Shown here: piece after piece, positions 27,061-34,547 of the stretch
How the letters are laid out: each line of letters opens with the position of its first letter
Numbering within the stretch: position 1 is the stretch's first letter
Source: Bradyrhizobium sp. MOS002
GTDB taxonomy: Bacteria; Pseudomonadota; Alphaproteobacteria; Rhizobiales; Xanthobacteraceae
Direction of reading: 5' to 3'
NCBI RefSeq assembly: GCF_003020115.1
Contig: NZ_PYFX01000003.1
Coordinates: 496,001 to 560,000, forward strand
Length of the DNA stretch: 64,000 nucleotides
Program-made: the position numbers and the translations under genes
Notes under the pieces: model-generated
Told to the model about the DNA's origin: nothing
Databases searched by the model: none
What the model saw: only the letters and a program-made list of their open reading frames with translations

Positions 27061-28410
27061 ATGGCCGCTCGCACCAGCCGCGTGCTGCATCGCTCGCTGC
27101 GCGAAACGCCGCCGAAGGCGATCGGCGGCGAAGGCGTCTATCTCTTTGCCGAGGACGGACGCCGCGTGATCGACGCCTCCGGCGGCGCGGCGGTCTCTTG
27201 CCTTGGCCACCAGCATCCGCGCGTCATCGCGGCGATGACGAAGCAGGCCTCGACGTTGGCGTACGCCCACACGGCCTTCTTCACGTCCGAGCCGGCGGAG
27301 GCGCTTGCCGAGACGCTGGTCGGCCACGAGCCCGGTGGCCTCGCCTACGCCTATTTCGTCAGCGGCGGATCGGAAGCGATCGAAGCCAGCATCAAGATCG
27401 CCCGGCAATATTTCATCGAACGCGGCGAGCCGCAGCGGCAGCATTTCATCGCCCGGCGCCAGAGCTATCACGGCAACACGCTGGGCGCGCTGGCCGCCGG
27501 CGGCAATGCCTGGCGCCGTGCGCCCTATGCGCCGCTGCTCTCCGACGCCTTCAGCCACGTGACCCCGGCCTTCGCCTACCACGAGAAGCACGATGGTGAA
27601 TCGGACGCGCAGTTCGTGGCGCGGCTCGCCACTGAGCTCGAAGTCGAGTTTCAGCGGCTTGGCCCCGACACCGTCGCGGCGTTCCTCGCCGAACCCGTCG
27701 TCGGCGCGACCGCCGGCGCCGTCACCGCACCGGACGGTTATTTCAGGGCGGTGCGCGAGATCTGCGACCGACACGGCGCCCTGCTCATCCTCGACGAGGT
27801 CATGTGCGGCATGGGCCGGACCGGCACCACGCATGCATGGGAGCAGGAAGGCGTGGCGCCCGACATCCAGGCGATCGCAAAGGGCCTCGGCGGCGGCTAC
27901 CAGCCGATCGGTGCAATGCTCACCAGTGGCAAGATCATCGACGCCATCCGCGCCGGATCGGGCGCCTTCCTGCACGGCCACACCTATCTGGCGCATCCGC
28001 TCGCCTGCGCTGCTGCGCTCGCGGTGCAGGACGTGATCCGCGAAGACGGCCTGCTCGAGCGGGTCAAGGAGCGCGGCAAGCAGCTCGAGCAGCGGCTCAC
28101 CGAGCGCTTCGGCAATCACCGTCATGTCGGCGACATCAGGGGCCGCGGCCTGTTCTGGGCGATCGAGCTCGTCGCCGATCGCGCCAGCCGGACCTCGTTC
28201 GATCCCGCGCTGAAGCTGAACCAGAAGATCAAGGCGGAGGCCTTCGCCAACGGTCTCGGCTGCTATCCCGGCGGCGGCACCGTGGACGGCGTCCGTGGCG
28301 ACCATGTGCTGCTGGCGCCGCCCTATATCGCTTCGCCGGACGAGATCGACTTGATCGTCGACAAGCTCGGCACGGCCGTCGACAACGTATTGCGTAGTGT
28401 CAATCACTGA
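27061..28410 (+). CDS. Class III (omega-type) PLP-dependent aminotransferase
   Basis: 449 residues. SGGSEAIEASIKIARQYF (about 102-119) contacts PLP phosphate; ILDEVMCGMGRTGTTHAWEQEGVAPDIQAIAKG (about 246-278) holds the PLP-binding Asp and, at its end, the Schiff-base lysine; ARRQSYHGNTLGAL (about 136) is the cofactor-stacking region. The family transfers amino groups from omega-amino acids, diamines or beta-amino acids. Cotranscribed with RpiR and an amino-acid binding protein, it likely deaminates the imported compound. Confidence 0.9.
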   Translation: MAARTSRVLHRSLRETPPKAIGGEGVYLFAEDGRRVIDASGGAAVSCLGHQHPRVIAAMTKQASTLAYAHTAFFTSEPAEALAETLVGHEPGGLAYAYFVSGGSEAIEASIKIARQYFIERGEPQRQHFIARRQSYHGNTLGALAAGGNAWRRAPYAPLLSDAFSHVTPAFAYHEKHDGESDAQFVARLATELEVEFQRLGPDTVAAFLAEPVVGATAGAVTAPDGYFRAVREICDRHGALLILDEVMCGMGRTGTTHAWEQEGVAPDIQAIAKGLGGGYQPIGAMLTSGKIIDAIRAGSGAFLHGHTYLAHPLACAAALAVQDVIREDGLLERVKERGKQLEQRLTERFGNHRHVGDIRGRGLFWAIELVADRASRTSFDPALKLNQKIKAEAFANGLGCYPGGGTVDGVRGDHVLLAPPYIASPDEIDLIVDKLGTAVDNVLRSVNH

Positions 28411-28422
28411 GGGGAAAGTCAC

Positions 28423-29436
28423 ATGATGAGGAAAGTGGTTATCGCAGCGAGTGTCCTCGCGGCATCGACAGTCGTCGCGTCGGCGGCAACACTCGACACG
28501 GTGAAGAGCCGCGGCACGCTGATATGCGGCGTCAGCGCCGGTTTTGCCGGCTTCTCCGCGCCGGATTCGCAAGGCAACTACAAGGGTCTCGACGTCGACT
28601 ATTGCCGCGCGCTCGCCGCCGGCGTGCTCGGCGATGCCAGCAAGGTGCGTTACGTCTCGCTGACCGCGCAGAACCGCTTCACCGCGCTCCAGTCCGGCGA
28701 GATCGACGTGCTCTACCGCAACTCGACGCAGACCTATCTGCGCGGCGTCACGCTGGGCCTGCGGCAGGGTCCAATCAACTTCTACGACGGGCAGGGCTTC
28801 GTGGTGAAGAAAGAGCTCGGCGTGAAGGAGATCAAGGACCTCAAGGGCGCCACCGTCTGCGTCGCGCAGGGCACCACGCATGAGGTCACGCTCGGCGACT
28901 ACGGCCGCGCCAACGGCATCGACTGGAAGCCGCTGGTGTTCGACCGCGTCGACACCATGTACCAGACCTTCTTCGGCGGGCGTTGCGATGCCATGACCCA
29001 GGACGCTTCCGCGCTCGCAGGCGCCGTGACGACCGCGGCGCCGAACGCGGCCGAGTACGTCGTGCTGCCGCAGACCATCAGCAAGGAGCCGCTCGGCCCC
29101 TTCACCCGCAATGGCGACGAGGTCTGGAGCGACATCATCACCTGGCTGCATTACGGCTTGATCGAGGCCGAAGAGCTCGGCGTCACCCAAGGCAATGTCG
29201 ACGAGATGGCGAAGTCGCAGACGCCCGCGATCCAGCGCCTGCTCGGTGCCTCCGGCGATCTCGGCTCGCGGCTCGGGCTCGACAACAAATGGCTGGTCAC
29301 GGTCATCAAGGCCACCGGCAATTACGGCGAGATCTACGAGCGCAATGTCGGCAAGGCGAGCCCGCTCAAGCTCGACCGCGGCCTCAACGGTCTCTGGAGC
29401 AAGGGCGGCTTGATGTACGCGGTGCCGTTCAAGTAA
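28423..29436 (+). CDS. Amino-acid ABC transporter substrate-binding protein (AapJ-like)
   Basis: Periplasmic binding protein, 337 residues. The signal peptide (MMRKVVIAASVLAASTVVASA, cleavage after ASA) is followed by TLDTVKSRGTLICGVSAGFAGFSAPDSQGNYKGLDVDYCRA, typical of AapJ/BztA binding proteins (SBP family 3). Two cysteines may pair. It pairs with the AapQ/AapM-like permeases on the opposite strand. The usual aap order (J-Q-M-P) has been split here around a regulator and an aminotransferase. Confidence 0.92.
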   Translation: MMRKVVIAASVLAASTVVASAATLDTVKSRGTLICGVSAGFAGFSAPDSQGNYKGLDVDYCRALAAGVLGDASKVRYVSLTAQNRFTALQSGEIDVLYRNSTQTYLRGVTLGLRQGPINFYDGQGFVVKKELGVKEIKDLKGATVCVAQGTTHEVTLGDYGRANGIDWKPLVFDRVDTMYQTFFGGRCDAMTQDASALAGAVTTAAPNAAEYVVLPQTISKEPLGPFTRNGDEVWSDIITWLHYGLIEAEELGVTQGNVDEMAKSQTPAIQRLLGASGDLGSRLGLDNKWLVTVIKATGNYGEIYERNVGKASPLKLDRGLNGLWSKGGLMYAVPFK

Positions 29437-29446
29437 ACGTCTCTCG

Positions 29447-29561
29447 CGTCCCGGACGCGCTGCAGCGTGCAACGCTGCTGCGCAGAGCCGGGACCCAGCG
29501 GCCACAACGGGCCCCGGCTCTGCAGCGCAATACTACGCATTGCGCCGCGTCCGGGGCACGA
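29447..29561. repeat. Palindromic repeat (GTCCCGGAC type), copy 2
   Basis: Between the binding-protein and racemase-like genes. Modules GCGTCCCGGACGCGCTGCAG, CGCAGAGCCGGGACCC and GCCCCGGCTCTGCAGCGC fold back on one another, closing with GCGTCCGGGGCACGAG. It shares the central CCGGGACCCA and GCGCAG modules with the element at 19895-20026. Confidence 0.7.
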
Positions 29562-29584
29562 GACCTACCAGGTAGTAACGTTCA

Positions 29585-30235
29585 ATGACGACGTCTCCTC
29601 GCATCGCCCTGATCCACGCCCTCAAGCATTCCATCGCCCCGATCGAAGCTGCGTTCGCGAAGGCGTGGCCGGAAGCGCGGCTGATGAACCTGCTCGATGA
29701 CAGCCTTTCGGCGGATCTGGCGCGTGACGGCAAGCTCAATGATGCCATGACCAAGCGCTTTCTTGCGCTCGGCCACTACGCCGCGGCGACAGGCGCGGAT
29801 GCGATCCTGTTCACCTGCTCGGCCTTCGGTCCCTGCATCGAGGCGGTTGCGCGCGCGCATGCGCCGATGCCGGTGCTCAAGCCGAACGAAGCCATGATCG
29901 AACGGGCGGTGACGATGGGCCAGCGCATCGGCCTGCTCTCGACTTTCGCGCCGACCCTGGCCTCGATGCCGCCGGAATTTCCGGCCTCCGTCCAGATCGT
30001 ACCGAAACTTGCCGAAGGCGCGCTGGCCGCGCTCGACCGCGGCGACCGCGCTACGCATGACCGGCTGATCGTGGAAGCCTCACGCGATTTGCGCGATTGC
30101 GACGTCGTCGCGCTCGCGCAGTTCAGCATCGCGGGGACGGCGTCTCTCGTGGCAGAAGCCACCGGCCGCCCTGTCGTGACCACGCCTGACAGCGCGGTCG
30201 AGAAGCTGATGAAGCTGCTGGCGGCGAGGGCCTAA
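29585..30235 (+). CDS. Asp/Glu/hydantoin racemase-fold protein with altered second active site
   Basis: 216 residues. The N-lobe catalytic-cysteine motif is present (DAILFTCSAFGPC, Cys78). The second catalytic position, usually a cysteine in a LGC-type motif, here reads VVALAQFSIAG (about 175-186), so the two-base racemase pair is incomplete. Known family members with one cysteine include decarboxylases and isomerases (arylmalonate decarboxylase, maleate isomerase have variant pairs). It follows the aminotransferase/binding-protein genes and overlaps the convergent tetR tail by 4 bp. Confidence 0.82.
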   Translation: MTTSPRIALIHALKHSIAPIEAAFAKAWPEARLMNLLDDSLSADLARDGKLNDAMTKRFLALGHYAAATGADAILFTCSAFGPCIEAVARAHAPMPVLKPNEAMIERAVTMGQRIGLLSTFAPTLASMPPEFPASVQIVPKLAEGALAALDRGDRATHDRLIVEASRDLRDCDVVALAQFSIAGTASLVAEATGRPVVTTPDSAVEKLMKLLAARA

Positions 30236-30879
30236 GTGCCGGCCTTTTTCCGGCGCCGCGCGCCCTTGATCGCCGCCGCAAGCGCGGCCTTCGTTTCGTT
30301 GACAAAATCCTCGACCAGGTCTTCGCGCGTGGCATGGGCCGCCTCGCCGGTGAACAGTCCCTGCTCGGCCAGCATCACCACGCCGTGCACCGCCGCCCAG
30401 ATCTTGAGCGCTTGCCGCTCGCGCAAGAAGCCGACCGCCGGCGCTTCCAGCGCTTCGATCACGAGCCCAAATGTCTCGCGTGTGGCCTCGTGCAGCTCGC
30501 TGCCCTTGGCCGCGCATGACACGGTTCGGGATGCGAACATCAGGCGATAGATGCCATTGCGGCGCAGGCCGAAGTCGAGCGTCGCCTGCGCCAGCCGCGA
30601 CAGTTTCGATTGCTTCGAAGGCTTCGCCATCGCCTCGCGCAGGAGTGCACTAAGCTGCCGGAACGCCTCCGCCGTCACCGCCGTTAGCAGCGCATCACGG
30701 TCGGCAAAATGCCGGTACGGCGCCGGCTGCGAGACGCCCAGCTGCTTTGCCAGCGCCTTGATGCTGATCGCCTCCGTTCCGCCCTGCTCGGCTTCGCGCA
30801 GCGCGGCCTTGATCAAGGCGTCGCGGAGATCGCCATGGTGGTAGGTGTTCTCGGGCTTGCGAGCAAATTGTGAACGCAT
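30232..30879 (-). CDS. TetR/AcrR-family transcriptional regulator
   Basis: 215 residues. The N-terminal HTH (about 12-60) includes YHHGDLRDALIKAALREAEQGG and KALAKQLGVSQPAPYRHFADRDALL, followed by a WHG-type ligand-binding C-terminal domain. The start is the ATG at 30879; an in-frame extension to 31260 would run through the divergent ferredoxin gene and is rejected. Divergent from the ferredoxin-P450 operon, which it probably represses. Confidence 0.92.
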   Translation of the reverse strand: MRSQFARKPENTYHHGDLRDALIKAALREAEQGGTEAISIKALAKQLGVSQPAPYRHFADRDALLTAVTAEAFRQLSALLREAMAKPSKQSKLSRLAQATLDFGLRRNGIYRLMFASRTVSCAAKGSELHEATRETFGLVIEALEAPAVGFLRERQALKIWAAVHGVVMLAEQGLFTGEAAHATREDLVEDFVNETKAALAAAIKGARRRKKAGT

Positions 30880-30905
30880 GTTGCGCAGAGCGTATAAGTT
30901 TGCGC

Positions 30906-30935
30906 TTGACAGGGGAAGCCCGCCGCGAATGTAAT
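30906..30935 (+). promoter_or_regulatory. Candidate sigma-70-type promoter of the ferredoxin-P450 operon
   Basis: A consensus -35 TTGACA (30906-30911) is followed after 18 bp by TGTAAT (30930-30935). It lies in the 135-bp gap between tetR and the ferredoxin gene. Downstream ATAGTCTAT (30934-30942) is a short palindrome and TATAAGTT / TATAACTT copies flank the promoter; either could be the TetR site. Confidence 0.45.
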
Positions 30936-31014
30936 AGTCTATAACTTGAACAAAAACTGAGATGGGAGCGCGCGCCGCCTTCGGGTCGGAGCGCATACGA
31001 CCGAGGAAGCCGCC

Positions 31015-31224
31015 ATGACAAAGCGACTGAGGGTTCACGTCGATCCGGACAAATGCCAGGGGCACGCGCGCTGCAAGGCGCTGGCGCCGGAGCTGTTCGA
31101 GCTGGACGAATACGGCAACGCCCACGAAGCCGGTGACGGCACCGTGCCAAGCGGCCTCGAAGACAAGGCCTGGCTCGCCAAATCCAATTGTCCGGAAATC
31201 GCAATCGACGTGATCGAGGAGTAG
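31015..31224 (+). CDS. [3Fe-4S]-type ferredoxin, P450 redox partner
   Basis: 69 residues. It shows the small actinobacterial/rhizobial P450-ferredoxin pattern: C-x5-C in KCQGHARCK (residues 14 and 20) and a distal Cys in SNCPE (about 59), with one cluster cysteine replaced as in 3Fe-4S proteins. Located 56 bp before the P450 gene and cotranscribed with it. No ferredoxin reductase is encoded in the run, so one is shared from elsewhere. Confidence 0.92.
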   Translation: MTKRLRVHVDPDKCQGHARCKALAPELFELDEYGNAHEAGDGTVPSGLEDKAWLAKSNCPEIAIDVIEE

Positions 31225-31280
31225 CGCAGCCGCCGCGCCCCGCGTGCCTTCCGAGAACACGAGCCCTAAGGGATTTCGAG

Positions 31281-32504
31281 ATGTCCGACATCAGCCAGCC
31301 CGCCGCCCATCCGCCCGTGACCGACTGGGTCCATGATTTCGACCACACCGATCCGCAATGGACGGAAGATCCCTTCCCGATCTGGGACGAGCTGCGCGCC
31401 GCAAGCCCGGTCGTGCACACCGAACGTTTTCTCGGCTGCTATATGCCGACGACCTATGATGCGGTGCGCGAGATCGCCAACGACAGCGAGCATTTCTCCT
31501 CGCGTCGCATCATCGTCCGCGATGTTCGGCCGGAGATCACCAGCAGAAACGCCGCCCCGCCGATCACGTCCGATCCGCCGGTGCACAAGCCAGCCAAGCA
31601 ATTGCTGCTGCCGCCGTTCACGCCCGACGCGATGAAGAAGCTGGAGCCGCGGGTGCGCGCGATCTGCAACGAGTTGATCGACGGCTTCATCGCTGAAGAC
31701 CGACTGGACGCGGCAGAGCGCTACACCAAGCACATTCCGGTTCGCGCGATCGCCCACATGCTCGGCATCCCCGAGACAGACAGCGATCTCTTCATCCGCT
31801 GGATCCACATGATCCTGGAACTTGGCATCAAGGACGAAAACACGCTGCTCCAGGCGGTGCAGGAGATGACCGTCTATTTCAGTGCCCATATCGAGGCGCG
31901 CAAGAACAAGCCGACCGACGACCTCATTTCCTACCTGATGAATGCCAGGGACAAGGACGGCAATCCGCTCGAGGATTCGCATGTGCTGGGCTCGCTGCGC
32001 CTGCTCCTGATCGCCGGCATCGACACCACCTGGAGCGCGATCGGCTCCTCGCTCTGGCACCTTGCCCGGACGCCCGCCGACCGCGAGCGCCTGGTCGCCG
32101 AGCCCGGGCTGATCCCGACCGCGGTAGAAGAACTGCTGCGCGCCTATTCGCCGGTGACGATGGCGCGCGAAGTGGTCAAGGAGACCACGATTTCCGGCTG
32201 CCCGGTCAAGGCCGGCAACATGGTGCTGCTGTCCTTCCCGGCGGCCAACCGTGACCCGAAAATGTTTCCGGATGCTGACAAGGTCGTGATTGACCGCCGC
32301 GAGAACCGCCACGCCGCCTTCGGCCTCGGCATCCACCGCTGCGTCGGCTCGAACCTTGCGCGCATGGAGATGCAGGTTGCGCTGGAGGAATGGCTGAGGC
32401 GAATTCCGGACTTCGCCCTCGATCCGGCGGGCGCAGTGACCTGGTCGCAGGGAACCGTCAGAGGCCCCCGCCAGTTGCCATTTTTGCTTGGAAAGGCGAT
32501 GTAG
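31281..32504 (+). CDS. Cytochrome P450 (class I, soluble)
   Basis: 407 residues from the ATG at 31281. The I-helix motif is AGIDTT (245-250), ExxR is E284-R287 in EELLRAYSP, and the haem-binding loop is FGLGIHRCVGSNLARME with Cys354 as axial ligand. ISGCPVKAGNMVLL precedes it as usual. It has no membrane anchor and uses the upstream ferredoxin. An in-frame start at 31188 overlaps the ferredoxin and is rejected. The substrate is unknown; downstream MFS and molybdoenzyme genes suggest catabolism or detoxification of an imported acid. Confidence 0.94.
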   Translation: MSDISQPAAHPPVTDWVHDFDHTDPQWTEDPFPIWDELRAASPVVHTERFLGCYMPTTYDAVREIANDSEHFSSRRIIVRDVRPEITSRNAAPPITSDPPVHKPAKQLLLPPFTPDAMKKLEPRVRAICNELIDGFIAEDRLDAAERYTKHIPVRAIAHMLGIPETDSDLFIRWIHMILELGIKDENTLLQAVQEMTVYFSAHIEARKNKPTDDLISYLMNARDKDGNPLEDSHVLGSLRLLLIAGIDTTWSAIGSSLWHLARTPADRERLVAEPGLIPTAVEELLRAYSPVTMAREVVKETTISGCPVKAGNMVLLSFPAANRDPKMFPDADKVVIDRRENRHAAFGLGIHRCVGSNLARMEMQVALEEWLRRIPDFALDPAGAVTWSQGTVRGPRQLPFLLGKAM

Positions 32505-32536
32505 ACCTCTCCAAACAGCGATACGGAAGGCCGGAC

Positions 32537-33859
32537 GTGACTGCGCAAATAACCCAACCCGCCTCCGACCACATCGACGTCGCCGACGCCAAGCGCCGGA
32601 TCAAGGCGATCTTCATCGGCTCGATCGGCAATCTGGTCGAGTGGTATGACTTCTACGCCTACACCGCGTTCGCGCTCTATTTCGCTCCCGCCTTCTTTCC
32701 CGGCAGCGACCCTGTCGTCCAGCAATTGAATGTCGCCGTCGTATTCGCGGCGACCTTCCTGATGCGGCCCCTGGGCGGCTGGCTGTTCGGCTATATCGCC
32801 GATCATTACGGGCGGCGCATCTCGCTGACGCTGTCGGTCGTCTTCATGTGCTTCGGCTCGCTGATCATCGCGTTGACGCCGACCTACGCCACGATCGGCT
32901 TCGCCGCGCCGGTGATCCTGGCGCTCGCCCGCGTCATCGAAGGCTTGAGTCTCGGCGGCGAATACGGCGCCAGCGCCACCTACCTCAGCGAAGTCGCCGA
33001 CCCCAAGCACCGCGGCTTCTATTCGAGTTTCCAATACGTCACCCTGATCGGCGGCCAGCTCACCGCGATCATCGTGCTGCTACTTCTGCAAAAAATCTTC
33101 CTCACGCCGGAGGAGCTGAGAGCCTGGGGCTGGCGCATCCCGTTTGCGATCGGTGCGGCGCTCGCGATCTTTGCCGCGGTGATGCGACGCAGCTTGCACG
33201 AGACCGAGGCCTTCGAAGAAGCCAAGAAGGTGGTGAAGCCGACGGGCTCGCTCACCAATTTGCTGCGCTATCCCCGCGAGTTGCTTCTGGTGGTCGGCCT
33301 GACCGCGGGCGGCACTGCGGCGTTCTACACCTTCACCACCTACATGCAGACCTTCGTCAAGCTCTCGGTGGGGTTGACGGAGGACCAGACCACTTTCGTG
33401 ATCTTCGGTACGCTGATCTTCGCGACCATCCTGCAGCCGATCTATGGCGCCATCTCCGACAAGATCGGCCGCAAGCCGCTGCTGATCTTCTTCGGCGTCG
33501 CCGGCACGCTCGCAACCGTGCCGCTGCTGATGACGTTGAAGGAGACCAAGTCGCCCTTCATCGCGTTCATCCTGATCTGCGCTGCCTGGCTGTTCGTCGC
33601 CGGCTACACCTCGATCAACGCCGTGGTGAAGGCCGAGCTGTTCCCGACCAATGTCCGCGCCTTGGGCGTCGGCCTGCCCTACGCGATCACCGTCTCGCTG
33701 TTCGGCGGCACGGCGCCGGCGATCGCGCTCTATTTCAAGAGCATCGGGCATGAAGAGTGGTTCTACTACTATCTCGCTGGTATCATCTGCCTGTCGCTGA
33801 TCATCTATTCCACCATGCGCGACACCAAGCACGCCTCCGCGATGCATCGCCACGAGTAG
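32537..33859 (+). CDS. MFS transporter, metabolite:proton symporter (MHS) family
   Basis: 440 residues from a GTG with GGAAGG six bases upstream. It has twelve predicted TMs, the MHS opening IGNLVEWYDFYAYTAFALYF (about 30-50), the loop 2-3 motif GYIADHYGRR and the cytoplasmic RVIEGLSLGGEYGAS (about 135). MHS members carry alpha-ketoglutarate, citrate, proline/betaine, shikimate or aromatic acids. It starts 32 bp after the P450 and ends 3 bp before the molybdopterin oxidoreductase, so it is part of the same transcript. Confidence 0.92.
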   Translation: MTAQITQPASDHIDVADAKRRIKAIFIGSIGNLVEWYDFYAYTAFALYFAPAFFPGSDPVVQQLNVAVVFAATFLMRPLGGWLFGYIADHYGRRISLTLSVVFMCFGSLIIALTPTYATIGFAAPVILALARVIEGLSLGGEYGASATYLSEVADPKHRGFYSSFQYVTLIGGQLTAIIVLLLLQKIFLTPEELRAWGWRIPFAIGAALAIFAAVMRRSLHETEAFEEAKKVVKPTGSLTNLLRYPRELLLVVGLTAGGTAAFYTFTTYMQTFVKLSVGLTEDQTTFVIFGTLIFATILQPIYGAISDKIGRKPLLIFFGVAGTLATVPLLMTLKETKSPFIAFILICAAWLFVAGYTSINAVVKAELFPTNVRALGVGLPYAITVSLFGGTAPAIALYFKSIGHEEWFYYYLAGIICLSLIIYSTMRDTKHASAMHRHE

Positions 33860-33862
33860 CCC

Positions 33863-34522
33863 ATGGCCGACGAGACGCCAACCGACAGCAAGCTGACGCG
33901 CACCAAGGAAAAATGGGCGCGCGAGGGCCGCTTTTTGACCGGCAAGATCACGCGCCCGGAAGATCAGCGCCTGCCGCCCGGCCAGCATCTGACAAAAGAC
34001 TGGCCGGTGCTCGATCTCGGGGTCGTGCCGCCGGTTTCGCGCGAGCGCTGGCGGCTCGACGTCTACGGCGCGATCGAGACCCCCGTGTTCTGGACCTTTG
34101 CCGAGTTCGCCGCCCAGAAGCAGGTGCGGTTCACCTCAGACATCCATTGCGTCACCACCTGGTCGCGCTACAACAACGAGTGGGAGGGGCTCGCTACGCG
34201 CGAACTGCTCGCAGCCTGCCAGCCGCGCGAGGATGCGCGCTTCGTCGTGCTGCATTCCCATGACGGCTACACCACCAACCTCGCGCTGGACGACTTTGCC
34301 GCCGAGGACGCATTGCTCGCCCATAGCTGGTCCGGTGAGCCATTGTCGGCCGAACATGGCGGCCCGGTGCGGCTGGTCGTGCCGCATCTGTATTTCTGGA
34401 AGAGCGCCAAATGGCTCCAGGCCATCGAGTTCCTGACCGAGGACGCACCGGGCTTTTGGGAAGTCCGCGGTTATCATAATCGCGGCGATCCCTGGGCAGA
34501 GCAGCGCTATTCGGACGATTAG
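33863..34522 (+). CDS. Sulfite oxidase-like molybdopterin-dependent oxidoreductase
   Basis: 219 residues containing only the oxidoreductase molybdopterin-binding domain. VRFTSDIHCVTTWSRYNNEWEG (about 90-111) has the molybdenum-ligand cysteine. No haem domain, no C-terminal dimerisation domain and no Tat leader are seen, so it is probably a cytoplasmic MsrP/YedY-like core acting with an unknown partner. Starting 3 bp after the MFS gene implies coupled translation. Confidence 0.88.
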   Translation: MADETPTDSKLTRTKEKWAREGRFLTGKITRPEDQRLPPGQHLTKDWPVLDLGVVPPVSRERWRLDVYGAIETPVFWTFAEFAAQKQVRFTSDIHCVTTWSRYNNEWEGLATRELLAACQPREDARFVVLHSHDGYTTNLALDDFAAEDALLAHSWSGEPLSAEHGGPVRLVVPHLYFWKSAKWLQAIEFLTEDAPGFWEVRGYHNRGDPWAEQRYSDD

Positions 34523-34547
34523 GTTCTAGCAACAACGGGGGAAGCCG

